A stretch of DNA of 64,000 nucleotides, taken from assembly GCF_900100255.1 (NCBI RefSeq), contig NZ_FMTS01000003.1, forward strand, positions 62,001 through 126,000, given 5' to 3'. The position numbers were made by a program, and so were the translations under genes. This DNA is from Asticcacaulis taihuensis. GTDB lineage: Bacteria; Pseudomonadota; Alphaproteobacteria; Caulobacterales; Caulobacteraceae. Shown piece by piece: positions 26,764 through 34,943 of the stretch; position 1 is the stretch's first letter; each line of letters begins with the position of its first letter. The notes beneath the pieces are model-generated. The model searched no databases. It was not told the DNA's origin and worked only from the letters and a program-made list of their open reading frames with translations.

Positions 26764-27375
26764 TCAGGGCAGTTTGGCGCTGTCCATGACCGCTTTTACA
26801 TTGGCCAGACTGGCATCGTAATAGTGCTCTTCCGGCGCGATATAGACGATGTAATAGCTCAGGCCCTTGTCGGAAACCGCCTGGGCCAGACCGCGCATAT
26901 TCAGCCCATCGGTGGTACGGGCGGTGAATTCAAAGCGCACCCCGCGGGTATTGCCTATAGTCACCGGCTGCGGATTGCGCGTCTCAACCTTCTGGTAATC
27001 GAGTTCGCTGACCGAGGCGGCGACAAATTCCATCTGCTCGGAAAGCGACATGCCGGCCTTGCCGCGCGGCGCGATGTGGTTCTTGTTGTCGCCCAGCATT
27101 ATGTTGATCATCAGCGGATCGCTGGAACTGAGGCCATCCGACACATAAAGACGGTTAAGCAAAACGCCGTCGATCGACAGGATGCGCACCTTTTCGGCGC
27201 GGCGGTAAAACAGCTTCGAGACATCGGTCCAGTTGCGATCCAGCGTCACATTATAGGCGCTGGCGATGGTCAGTTTGCCGGCGGGAGCAAGCGGCGGCGC
27301 CGAGGCGCAGGCGGTCAGCAGTGTGGCGGCCAGAGCAGCAGTTGCGCTCAGCTTGAGCGTGGTCTTGATGGTCAT
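26764..27375 (-). CDS. Lipoprotein of unknown function
   Basis: The 203-residue protein has a clear lipobox LLTAC near residue 23 and a mixed alpha/beta body. It is the last gene of a three-gene minus-strand operon and overlaps the M48 protease gene by four bases. No family recognised. The arrangement suggests it works with the protease at the envelope. Confidence 0.75.
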   Translation of the reverse strand: MTIKTTLKLSATAALAATLLTACASAPPLAPAGKLTIASAYNVTLDRNWTDVSKLFYRRAEKVRILSIDGVLLNRLYVSDGLSSSDPLMINIMLGDNKNHIAPRGKAGMSLSEQMEFVAASVSELDYQKVETRNPQPVTIGNTRGVRFEFTARTTDGLNMRGLAQAVSDKGLSYYIVYIAPEEHYYDASLANVKAVMDSAKLP

Positions 27376-28811
27376 GTGGTTCCCCCTGAAGATGATGCGG
27401 CCGGCGCGGTTTCAGCCGGTGTGGCGTTAATGCTCGGCGGTGTGGTTGTCGGCGCCTCGGTCGGTGTGATGACGGGCGCGGGGCGCAGATCTTTCGACAG
27501 GGTGTCGATCTGGTCCTGCACCATCCAGGCATCCTGGGCATCGGGCGCCAGCGCGATATAGTGCTTGAAGGCATCCACTGCCTCGATATTCATGCCGAAG
27601 TGGCGGTAAACATCCCCCAGTTGCCGCCAGGTTTCCTTTGGCGCGTCGGGGTTTTCAAGCGCGGCCTTGTAGGAGGTTATGGCGTTTTCCATGTCAGACC
27701 CCTCCGCCCCGCGCTTGCCGCGCAGGCGCAGGGCCTCGCCCTTGTAGAAGTTGAGCAGGCCGGGATCGAGGCCGTCACGGCTCAGGCGGCCGATGATATA
27801 GAGGGTTTGGCCATAATCCTGGCGGCGCAGATCGTCCTTCAGCCAGGCGCCGAGCCAGGGGCGTATGTGATCACGATAGGCTGCGCGTGCCGCCTTGGAG
27901 TCTTCGGGGGAGCGGAAGGACGCCTTGCCGCCATTAAGGCTGAGGTCGCGGGCGTTGAGCGCGGTGATGCGGTCGGCCTCCAGCGGATGGTCGCCGAAGA
28001 CATTGATGCGCGAGGGCGAGCGGCGGACCTTTTCATAGTCGGAGGCGGCCGTTTCATTGAGCCGTTCGCGCCACAGGTCGGCCGCGCTGCCGGTATAGTA
28101 GTTTGCCGCGCGGGCATAGATCAGGCCATAGGCATCGGCCTGGGCCTCCATATCGCGCGAATAGTTCATCAGGGCGGCGATGGTGCCGAGATAGGTCAGG
28201 TTGACCAGTCCGCTGGTGACATTATTGATGTCGCGTATGGCCGAATAGGAGTTGGCATTGAGCGATGCGCCCAGTGCCACGGCACTGAGCAGGATGCTGG
28301 CGGCGAGGGCGGCGTTCTGACCGTCCTTCATCGCCTGGTATTGCCGCATGACGTGCGAGTGGCGGAAGTGCCCGGATTCATGGCCGAGCACGAAGGCGAG
28401 GTCGTCCTCGGTCTCGCAGCGCAGCAGCAGGCCGGTCCACACCTCGGTATAGCCAGTGGCGGCCATGCTGGCATTGAAGAACGGGCGATCCATGACATAG
28501 AGCCGCACATCACCGGAAAACGGACCAGCGACCCGTGTCAGCACGCCGCCGATATAGGCTTCAAGCGCCGGATCGGTGTCGCGTTCGCCAGAGGTCCGGG
28601 CGTCATGCTCGACCTTGGCGGTTTCGGCCCAGATACCGGCTTCAAGGCTGTTCGGCACCGGTTTCTGGCCGGGCTGGCGTTCGGGGGAATCATTGCCGAG
28701 ATTGACGACAAGAGGGGGCGCGTCGGTTTGCGCCTGCACCGCGAAGGGGAGGGCGATCGACAGGGCCACACCGGTAAGCAGCACCGCCCGCAGGCTTTTC
28801 AGGGCTGACAT
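27372..28811 (-). CDS. M48-family metalloprotease with TPR region
   Basis: This exported protease of 479 residues has a signal peptide ending at VQAQT. The zinc site is HESGH (144-148) with the third ligand Glu222 in RDMEAQADAYG. The C-terminal half (about 340-440) has TPR-like helices (ETWRQLGDVYRHFGMNIEAV), then a Thr/Pro-rich tail. This resembles BepA/YfgC-type periplasmic proteases, which act in outer-membrane protein quality control. It is the middle gene of the operon; the gene before it ends 9 bases upstream and the lipoprotein gene after it overlaps by four. Confidence 0.87.
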   Translation of the reverse strand: MSALKSLRAVLLTGVALSIALPFAVQAQTDAPPLVVNLGNDSPERQPGQKPVPNSLEAGIWAETAKVEHDARTSGERDTDPALEAYIGGVLTRVAGPFSGDVRLYVMDRPFFNASMAATGYTEVWTGLLLRCETEDDLAFVLGHESGHFRHSHVMRQYQAMKDGQNAALAASILLSAVALGASLNANSYSAIRDINNVTSGLVNLTYLGTIAALMNYSRDMEAQADAYGLIYARAANYYTGSAADLWRERLNETAASDYEKVRRSPSRINVFGDHPLEADRITALNARDLSLNGGKASFRSPEDSKAARAAYRDHIRPWLGAWLKDDLRRQDYGQTLYIIGRLSRDGLDPGLLNFYKGEALRLRGKRGAEGSDMENAITSYKAALENPDAPKETWRQLGDVYRHFGMNIEAVDAFKHYIALAPDAQDAWMVQDQIDTLSKDLRPAPVITPTEAPTTTPPSINATPAETAPAASSSGGTT

Positions 28812-28820
28812 TGCGTGGGC

Positions 28821-29534
28821 CTAGAGCGGCAGGTTGGCGGTCAGGGTATTGACCGCGTCGGCGGCACCCTCGGCCTCACGGATATCGGTGCCGGCAGGCA
28901 CGATCATGAAATTGTACCATACCACCTGGCCGGTTTTCAGGTCGACCAGCGACGCCTGAATGGTCTGGCCGCCCATGGGCATGGCGGCGCCGAGCATGGC
29001 CATGCCCACCATCATGGCGGCGCGGCCGCCGCTCGAATAGCTGCCCTTGACGCGGACGAACAGGGCGTAGGCCGGGGGCGTTTCAGGTGCGGCATCGATC
29101 GGAATCAGCGTGGTGACGCCGTCGCCCAGTGTCCAGTCAAAGCCCGTCTTGGTGGGCAGGCGATAGGTGACGATCTGATTAAGGGAGATCGAATCGATGA
29201 CCGCGTCGTTGAGTTTCAGCATCTGGATGGCGCGCGTGTCCTCGGTGGCGGCCAGATCGACGGTTGCGGGCTTGTACTTGCGGTTGGCCAGAACCGTGGT
29301 CAGGCTGGCGCCAATAAACTTGCCTGCGGATTTCGACCATTCTTCCTTGGGGTCCTGCGAGCCGCCGGCGGTCAACAGGGAGAGCGACACTTCCGGCTGG
29401 ACAATGAGGACCGGCGTATCGGCGGCCGGCTTGGTGATCTTGACATAGGTCACTGGCGCTTCGGCTTGGGCCGGCGATAGCACGGCAGACGAAATGGCAA
29501 GCGCGAGCAGGCTCGCCGCGATGGTGCGGTACAT
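28821..29534 (-). CDS. Exported protein of unknown function
   Basis: This 237-residue protein has a signal peptide ending at PAQAE. The body is mixed alpha/beta with a Gly/Met-rich segment (GGRAAMMVGMAMLGAAMPMGG, about 166-186) that could insert in a membrane. The frame reaches 29660, but MYRTIAASLL at 29534 has GGGGGAG upstream and begins the signal peptide. It is the first gene of the exported protein/M48/lipoprotein operon and diverges from the TetR gene. Its role is not known to me. Confidence 0.7.
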   Translation of the reverse strand: MYRTIAASLLALAISSAVLSPAQAEAPVTYVKITKPAADTPVLIVQPEVSLSLLTAGGSQDPKEEWSKSAGKFIGASLTTVLANRKYKPATVDLAATEDTRAIQMLKLNDAVIDSISLNQIVTYRLPTKTGFDWTLGDGVTTLIPIDAAPETPPAYALFVRVKGSYSSGGRAAMMVGMAMLGAAMPMGGQTIQASLVDLKTGQVVWYNFMIVPAGTDIREAEGAADAVNTLTANLPL

Positions 29535-29685
29535 TGGAAAACTCCCCCCATGAATCAATAAAATCGTTTCAATACATACGTCTAGTACAGTGTAACGATT
29601 TTCATGACTCATATCGTGTTCCCGAAATTCCGGCAAGTGGGATTGTGACGGCGCTGACATATCTATTGCGGACGGGTGTATTAGA

Positions 29686-29717
29686 CTCTATAGTACTGAC
29701 CGGTCAGTACTATAGAG
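29686..29717. promoter_or_regulatory. Perfect 32-bp palindrome, TetR operator
   Basis: The two 16-base arms (29686-29701 and 29702-29717) are exact reverse complements centred on GACC/GGTC, with core TACTGACCGGTCAGTA. It ends 11 bases before the TetR start codon, where such regulators commonly bind to repress their own operon. Confidence 0.85.
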
Positions 29718-29728
29718 AAGTCGTAAGG

Positions 29729-30352
29729 ATGGAAAAAACTGTTCGCCGCCGCGCCGCACCGGAAGTGCGCCAGGCCGATATTCTCGATGCCGCGTTGGCG
29801 GAATTCGCCCGCCATGGCTTTGAAGGTGCGCGCATGGAGGACGTGGCGCGGGCGGCGAAGGTCTCAAAAGGCACGGTCTATCTCTATTATCCCACCAAGC
29901 AGGCTTTGTTTGAGGCGCTGGTGAGGCGAGATATCGCCCCGCGCGTTGAACTGGCCTCGACCTTTCTGAAGGGCTATGACGGCCCGCTGGAGCCGGCCCT
30001 GATGCGTATGGTCGAAATGGCGGCCATGGCGATCGAGGCGGGCCGGCTGCCGGTCTACCCCAAGCTTTTGATCGCCGAAGCGCAGCGCTTCCCGGAACTG
30101 GCGGCTTTTTATCGCCGTGAGGTCGTGCAGAAGATGCTGGGGGCGCTCACTGGCCTGTTTCAGCGGGCGCTGGATCGTGGGGAAATCTCCGGCATCGAAG
30201 CCGATATGGCGGCCCATTTGGTGATCGCCCCGGTGCTGAAATCCGCGCTGTGGGCGCTGGTTTTTGCCGATAGCGATGAGAAACCGTTTCCGCCATTGCC
30301 TTATCTGCAAACCCATGTCCGCGTCTTCCTGAAGGGCCTCGATCATGCGTAA
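29729..30352 (+). CDS. TetR-family transcriptional repressor
   Basis: The 207-residue protein has a typical TetR N-terminus: RQADILDAALAEFARHGFEG, then DVARAAKVSKGTVYLYYPTK (the recognition helix region, about 35-55). The helical ligand-binding domain follows. I place the start at 29729 (MEKTVRRRAAPEVR). The ribosome binding site is weak, and the long upstream open frame contains the operator and is not coding. It heads a TetR-HlyD-ABC-permease operon and overlaps the HlyD gene by eight bases, so it likely regulates export of a drug-like inducer. Confidence 0.9.
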   Translation: MEKTVRRRAAPEVRQADILDAALAEFARHGFEGARMEDVARAAKVSKGTVYLYYPTKQALFEALVRRDIAPRVELASTFLKGYDGPLEPALMRMVEMAAMAIEAGRLPVYPKLLIAEAQRFPELAAFYRREVVQKMLGALTGLFQRALDRGEISGIEADMAAHLVIAPVLKSALWALVFADSDEKPFPPLPYLQTHVRVFLKGLDHA

Positions 30353-31277
30353 TCTTCTGCTGCTGAGTACATGTCTTGTGCTGGTATCCTGTCAGTCGAA
30401 ACCGGCCGATAGCTACAGCGGCTATATCGAGAGCCAGACGGTCAGCATCAATGCGCCGCAATCGGGCTGGTTGTCGGCTGTCAATGTTGATCGCGGTGAT
30501 GCGGTGAGTGAAGGCGAGGCGCTTTTCCGGCTCGATGCTACTCAGCAAGAGCATGCCCTGAGCGGTGCCGAGAACCGGGCCGAAGCCGCTCAGGCGCAGG
30601 CGGCTGATCTGGCCAAGGGCGCGCGTGAAGCCGATATCGCGCCGTTGCTAGCCCAGCGCATCCAGGCGCAAAGCCAGCTCGATCTCGCCCGCGCCAATCA
30701 GGCGAGATACGCGCAACTGGAGCCGAAGGGATATGTTTCGGCGGCGCAGATGGATAGCTTGCGGGCAGCGACGAAATCGGCTCAGGCGCAATTGGTCAAT
30801 ATTGATAAACTGATCGGCGAGAAGCGCCTGGCCTCGCGCGAGGACCAGCAAAGGGCCGCTCAGGCCCAGGCGGCGGCGGCCAGTGCCGATGTCGCCGGGG
30901 CGCAATATACGGTCGATGATCGTGATGTGAAGGCGCGACTGACAGGCCAGGTGGATGAGCGTCTGCGTGAGCCGGGCGAGTTCGTGGCGGCGGGCGCGGC
31001 GGTTCTGACCGTGCGGCCGAAGGGACGGGAGTTTGTGCGGTTTTATGTGCCGCAGGCGGACCTCAGCAAGTTCAGGGTAGGGAGCGTGGTGCATGTCGGC
31101 TGCGATGGCTGTACGGGGCAGACGGCGAGGGTGCGTTTTATCTCACCGGAAGCCGAATTTACCCCGCCGGTGATCTACAGCGTGAAGGAGCGTCAGAAAC
31201 TGATGTTCCTGATCGAGGCGACACCGGAAAAGCCCGAAGCGCTGCATGCTGGTCAGCCGGTGGATGTGAAGCTGTGA
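30345..31277 (+). CDS. HlyD-type membrane fusion lipoprotein
   Basis: This periplasmic adaptor has 310 residues and a lipobox LVLVSC near residue 16. The biotinyl-lipoyl halves are around PQSGWLSAVNVDRGDAVSEGE (about 39-59) and ARLTGQVDERLREPGEFV, separated by a long Ala/Gln-rich coiled-coil hairpin (about 75-185). A beta-barrel region follows. It resembles YbhG/YhiI adaptors that partner with ABC-2 exporters, which is the gene order here. Its start overlaps the TetR stop. A long palindromic repeat separates it from the ATPase gene. Confidence 0.88.
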   Translation: MRNLLLLSTCLVLVSCQSKPADSYSGYIESQTVSINAPQSGWLSAVNVDRGDAVSEGEALFRLDATQQEHALSGAENRAEAAQAQAADLAKGAREADIAPLLAQRIQAQSQLDLARANQARYAQLEPKGYVSAAQMDSLRAATKSAQAQLVNIDKLIGEKRLASREDQQRAAQAQAAAASADVAGAQYTVDDRDVKARLTGQVDERLREPGEFVAAGAAVLTVRPKGREFVRFYVPQADLSKFRVGSVVHVGCDGCTGQTARVRFISPEAEFTPPVIYSVKERQKLMFLIEATPEKPEALHAGQPVDVKL

Positions 31278-31286
31278 GGGAAAGGG

Positions 31287-31434
31287 AAGCAAGAAACCCC
31301 ACCACCATCTGCGCTTCGCTTGATGGTCCCCCTCCCTACCAAAGGTGGGGAGGTATAATCTCTTGTACCTCCCCGGCTATGCCGGGGAGGGGGACCGACG
31401 CACTCTTGCGCGTTGGTGGTGGGGTTTCTTGCTT
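31287..31434. repeat. 148-bp nested inverted repeat (MITE- or REP-like)
   Basis: Perfect 21-bp outer arms lie at 31287-31307 and 31414-31434. Inside are GGTCCCCCTCCC (31325-31336) paired with GGGAGGGGGACC (31385-31396), and GGGGAGGTA (31347-31355) paired with TACCTCCCC (31366-31374). It lies within an operon between the adaptor and ATPase genes. The form suggests a mobile or repetitive palindromic element. I see no second copy in this window. Confidence 0.75.
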
Positions 31435-31449
31435 TCTTGTGAGGGCACT

Positions 31450-32397
31450 ATGAGCGACACCGAATGCGCCCCAAAAGACCTCGCCATCGATGTCCGTGGC
31501 CTGACCAAGTCTTTCGGCAAGCTCAAGGTCGTAAACAGTGTCGATATCCGAATGCCGCGCGGCCAGGTCTGGGGCTTTCTGGGGCCTAACGGCTCCGGCA
31601 AGACAACCACCATCCGTATGCTCTGCGGCCTGCTGAAACCGGATGCCGGTGAAGGCACCTGCCTGGGCTTTGATATCCTGAAAGAAAGCCGCGAGATCAA
31701 GAACCAGGTCGGGTACATGACACAGAAATTTTCCTACTGGGAAGACTTGTCGATCCGTGAAAATCTGGAATTTGTGGCCAATCTCTATGACCTCAAGAAA
31801 AAGAAACAGGTCGTTGATAAAACTCTGGAAACGCTTGGTTTAAGTTCGCGCCAGAAACAACTGGCCGGCACGCTTTCCGGCGGCTGGAAGCAGCGCCTGG
31901 CCCTGGCCGCCTGCACCCTGCACAATCCGAAAATGCTGATGCTCGATGAGCCGACCGCCGGTGTCGATCCGCAGGCGCGGCGCGATTTCTGGGACCAGAT
32001 CCACCGCCTGTCATCTGAAGGCATGACCGTGCTGGTCTCGACCCACTATATGGACGAAGCCGAGCGCTGCGATCAGATCGCCTATATCGCCTACGGCAAC
32101 CTGATGGCGCAGGGGCGGGTGGAGGACATTATCGACCAGTCGGGCCTCTATACCTTTATCGCCGAAGGGGTTGGCGTGCGCGAATTGATGGAGCGGCTGC
32201 GCGGCCAGCCTGGCGCCGATCACGTCGCCTATTTCGGCAACGCCCTGCATGTCAGCGGCGGCGATTTGGACGCGCTGAAACGTCTGGTCGCGGCGCATCA
32301 GGCGGCTGGTATCAAATGGCGCCAGGAACGGCCCAATCTGGAGGACGTCTTCATTCACCTGATGGGGCAATCCAAAGATAACTCTGTGGCGGTGTAA
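31450..32397 (+). CDS. ABC-2 type transporter ATP-binding protein
   Basis: The 315-residue protein has Walker A GPNGSGKT (45-52), signature LSGGWKQ (142-148), Walker B LMLDEP (163-168) and the H-loop in VSTHYMDEA. It is the ATPase of a drug/lipid exporter of the YbhF/CcmA-like group. The frame continues upstream through the palindromic repeat to 31345, but the ATG at 31450 with GAGGG four bases before it fits the family N-terminus. The permease gene follows after one base. Confidence 0.9.
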   Translation: MSDTECAPKDLAIDVRGLTKSFGKLKVVNSVDIRMPRGQVWGFLGPNGSGKTTTIRMLCGLLKPDAGEGTCLGFDILKESREIKNQVGYMTQKFSYWEDLSIRENLEFVANLYDLKKKKQVVDKTLETLGLSSRQKQLAGTLSGGWKQRLALAACTLHNPKMLMLDEPTAGVDPQARRDFWDQIHRLSSEGMTVLVSTHYMDEAERCDQIAYIAYGNLMAQGRVEDIIDQSGLYTFIAEGVGVRELMERLRGQPGADHVAYFGNALHVSGGDLDALKRLVAAHQAAGIKWRQERPNLEDVFIHLMGQSKDNSVAV

Positions 32398-32398
32398 T

Positions 32399-33526
32399 AT
32401 GAGCGCATTACGGCGCATTGGCGCCATACTGACCAAGGAATTCATCCAGATGCGGCGCGACCGGCTGACCTCGGCCATCATGGTCGTCATGCCGATCATG
32501 CAACTGATCCTGTTCGGTTTCGCCATCAATTCCGATCCGCGCCACCTGCCGACCCTGCTGTATCTGGAGGACCGTTCGGCCATTGTGAGATCGCTGACAG
32601 CGGGCCTGCAAAACTCCAGCTATTTCGACATCCAGGGCGAGGTGCAGAGCGCCGAAGCGGGGACAAAAGCGCTGCAATCGGGCGAGGCGGCCTTTGTCAT
32701 TACCGTGCCCGCCGGCTTCACGCGCGAAATGCTGCGCGGTGACCGGCCGCAATTGCTGATCGAGGCCGATGCCTCAGACCCCTCGGCGGCCAGCAATGCC
32801 GTGGGGATGATCCAGCAAATCACGCAATCGGCTTTGAAGCAGGATTTGAAGGGAGAGTGGGCGTCGCTGGCGCAAGCGCCGCCACCGGTCGATATCGTCA
32901 TCCACCGCATGTATAATCCGGAAGGCATATCGCAGTACAATATCGTGCCCGGCCTGCTCGGCGTCATCCTGACCATGACCATGGTGATGATCACCTCCAT
33001 CGCCATGACGCGCGAAACCGAGCGCGGCAATATGGAAAACCTGCTGGCCATGCCGGCGCGGCCGTGGGAGGTGATGGCCGGCAAGATCGTTCCCTATATC
33101 GGCGTCGGAATCGTGCAAACGGCTATTGTTCTGCTGGCCTCGACCTTCGTCTTCGGTGTGCCCTTCCTCGGATCAGTCTGGCTGCTGTCGCTGGGCGTCG
33201 GGTTATTCATAATCGCCAACCTGGCCGTGGGCTTCACCTTCTCGACCGTGGCGCGCTCGCAGATGCAGGCCATGCAGATGACCTTCTTCTTCTTCCTGCC
33301 GTCGATCATGCTGTCGGGCTTCATGTTTCCGTTCCGCGGAATGCCGGCCTGGGCGCAGGGGATCGGACAGATTTTCCCGCTGACCCACTTCCTGCGCGTG
33401 GTGCGCGGCGTGATGCTGAAAGGCTCGGACTTCGCCGCCATGTGGCCAAATATCTGGCCGATGCTGATCTTTATCGCCGTGGCGACGACGGTTGCGATGG
33501 CGAGATATCGGTCCACACTCGACTGA
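32399..33526 (+). CDS. ABC-2 type transporter permease
   Basis: The protein has 375 residues, one N-terminal helix (about 22-46), a periplasmic domain (about 47-175) and five further helices, as in YbhS/YbhR permeases. Signature stretches include NIVPGLLGVILTMTMVMI and ERGNMENLLAMPARP. Only one permease gene is present, so the transporter is probably a homodimer with the ATPase just upstream and the HlyD adaptor. An outer-membrane channel must come from elsewhere. Confidence 0.88.
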   Translation: MSALRRIGAILTKEFIQMRRDRLTSAIMVVMPIMQLILFGFAINSDPRHLPTLLYLEDRSAIVRSLTAGLQNSSYFDIQGEVQSAEAGTKALQSGEAAFVITVPAGFTREMLRGDRPQLLIEADASDPSAASNAVGMIQQITQSALKQDLKGEWASLAQAPPPVDIVIHRMYNPEGISQYNIVPGLLGVILTMTMVMITSIAMTRETERGNMENLLAMPARPWEVMAGKIVPYIGVGIVQTAIVLLASTFVFGVPFLGSVWLLSLGVGLFIIANLAVGFTFSTVARSQMQAMQMTFFFFLPSIMLSGFMFPFRGMPAWAQGIGQIFPLTHFLRVVRGVMLKGSDFAAMWPNIWPMLIFIAVATTVAMARYRSTLD

Positions 33527-33567
33527 TACTTATCCACGCTTCTCGACTTGACTCTTTCCTTGCGTAA

Positions 33568-33582
33568 GAACAAAATAAGAAC
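33568..33582 (+). promoter_or_regulatory. LexA (SOS) box of alphaproteobacterial type
   Basis: GAAC-AAAATAA-GAAC is an exact GAAC-N7-GAAC direct repeat, the reverse complement of the GTTC-N7-GTTC alphaproteobacterial LexA site. It lies 22 bases upstream of the small Cys-rich gene at 33605 and downstream of a TTGACT at 33548-33553, in position to block its promoter. Confidence 0.75.
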
Positions 33583-33604
33583 ATTGATGCTCGGAGATAT
33601 GCCC

Positions 33605-33865
33605 ATGTCATGGTTCTGCGAAACGCAGTTGAGGGATTTGCCGGCCGGCTGCCGGATCATGATCACCTGCGAGAAATGCGGTCAGCAGCGCGCGGAATCG
33701 GTACGGCAACTGGTCAATGAGGCACGTGTGGGGGCCATGTATCTCGACCTGATCGAATGGGCCTTCAGTTGCGCCGATTTCCATTGCGGCGGTAGTGTAT
33801 CGTTCGGTATTTTCACGCCGGTGAAATTAAGTCATGAGGTTCCTGCCATATTATTGCGGGCATGA
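33605..33865 (+). CDS. Small Cys-rich protein, probably SOS-induced
   Basis: The 86-residue protein has a CEKCG pair in the first third and a second pair in SCADFHCGG, the spacing expected for a zinc-ribbon-like fold. I start at 33605 because GGAG lies eight bases before it; an ATG six bases earlier (33599) is too close. The LexA box upstream suggests induction by DNA damage. I recognise no named family. A DNA-binding or protein-binding adaptor role in the damage response is a guess. Confidence 0.7.
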   Translation: MSWFCETQLRDLPAGCRIMITCEKCGQQRAESVRQLVNEARVGAMYLDLIEWAFSCADFHCGGSVSFGIFTPVKLSHEVPAILLRA

Positions 33866-33922
33866 GGGGTGTTATTGTCACGCCGCATCTTATCTGACTT
33901 CAGATCTTAGGAATTTATAGCC

Positions 33923-34549
33923 GTGTCCCTTGAAACCTGGTGCCTGTATTTCGCCGCCGTCTTCCTGCTGAGCGGCACGCCGGGGCCGAACATGCTCCAT
34001 GTCCTGTCGCGCAGCGTACGTTTCGGTTTTCGCCGCTCCACCGCTGCCATGGCCGGATGCGGGCTGGCCGTGGTTGTGGCCCTGATCGCATCGGCGGCCG
34101 GACTGGCGGCGGTGCTGACGGCGTCACCCCTGCTGTTTGAGATCATTCGCTATGCCGGTGTGGCCTATCTGGTCTGGCTTGGCATTAAAGCTTGGCTGGA
34201 CAAGGGGGAAGATACGGGGCCTCGCCCGGACGGCACGCTGGCCGGCCTGTCGAGCCTGGCCCTGTTTCGTGGTGGCTTCCTGGTCAGTATCACCAATCCG
34301 AAACTGCTGCTGTTCGCGGCGGCTTTCCTGCCGCAGTTCATCAATCAATCGGCGGCGAAATTCCCGCAGTTCGCCATCCTGATCGTGACCTTCGCGGCGA
34401 TCGAGACCTTCTGGTACGCCATGTATGGCCTGGGCGGCCAGAAACTGGCCGGCTACCTCAGGAAGCCGGCGCTCAACAGGCTGTTCAACCGGCTGACCGG
34501 CACCTTGTTCTTCGGGTTTGGTTTCATGCTGCTAAAAGCCAAACACTAG
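33923..34549 (+). CDS. LysE/RhtB-family amino-acid exporter
   Basis: The 208-residue inner-membrane protein has six helices and the LysE signature near the N-terminus (SGTPGPNMLHVLSRSVRFGF), then GVAYLVWLGIKAW and GFLVSITNPKLLLFAAAFLPQF, all typical of the RhtB group. It should export an amino acid or similar small solute. The start is GTG at 33923, and the upstream AGGA is rather distant (11 bases). It converges on the rhodanese gene, with stop codons two bases apart. Confidence 0.9.
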   Translation: MSLETWCLYFAAVFLLSGTPGPNMLHVLSRSVRFGFRRSTAAMAGCGLAVVVALIASAAGLAAVLTASPLLFEIIRYAGVAYLVWLGIKAWLDKGEDTGPRPDGTLAGLSSLALFRGGFLVSITNPKLLLFAAAFLPQFINQSAAKFPQFAILIVTFAAIETFWYAMYGLGGQKLAGYLRKPALNRLFNRLTGTLFFGFGFMLLKAKH

Positions 34550-34551
34550 GC

Positions 34552-34872
34552 TTATCGGGCGACCGGCAGTCCGGCCATCGCCCAGGCGCGCAGGCCGCCG
34601 GCGAGGTGGTCATGGATATCGATCCCCGCCGCCTGGCATTGCAGGGCGGCAGTCACTGAGCGAACGCCGCCGGCACAGGACAGCACCATATACTTGCCTT
34701 CAGCCGAGGGCAGGGCGGAGGGATCGAGTGTCGACAGCGGATAGTTGACGGCGCCTTCGATGCGGGCATCGGCAAACTCGTGCGGCTCGCGCACATCTAC
34801 CAGCAGGATTTCATCGGCGGCCAGGGCGGCGCTGACCTCTTCGGGCGTCATATTGCGGATCGGTGTGGACAT
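34552..34872 (-). CDS. Rhodanese-like sulfurtransferase
   Basis: A 106-residue single rhodanese domain with the motif LLVDVREPHEF and the active-site loop CAGGVRS, whose cysteine carries the persulfide. It is cytoplasmic. The start at 34872 (MSTPIRNMTPEE) has AAAGG upstream. It stands alone between convergent and unrelated neighbours. Its acceptor is unknown. Confidence 0.9.
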   Translation of the reverse strand: MSTPIRNMTPEEVSAALAADEILLVDVREPHEFADARIEGAVNYPLSTLDPSALPSAEGKYMVLSCAGGVRSVTAALQCQAAGIDIHDHLAGGLRAWAMAGLPVAR

Positions 34873-34943
34873 GGCAGGGCCTTTCAAAATGGACCACCTA
34901 AATATTACCTGCGCGGTTCAGGCGCAATGACCAGGTTCGGAGT

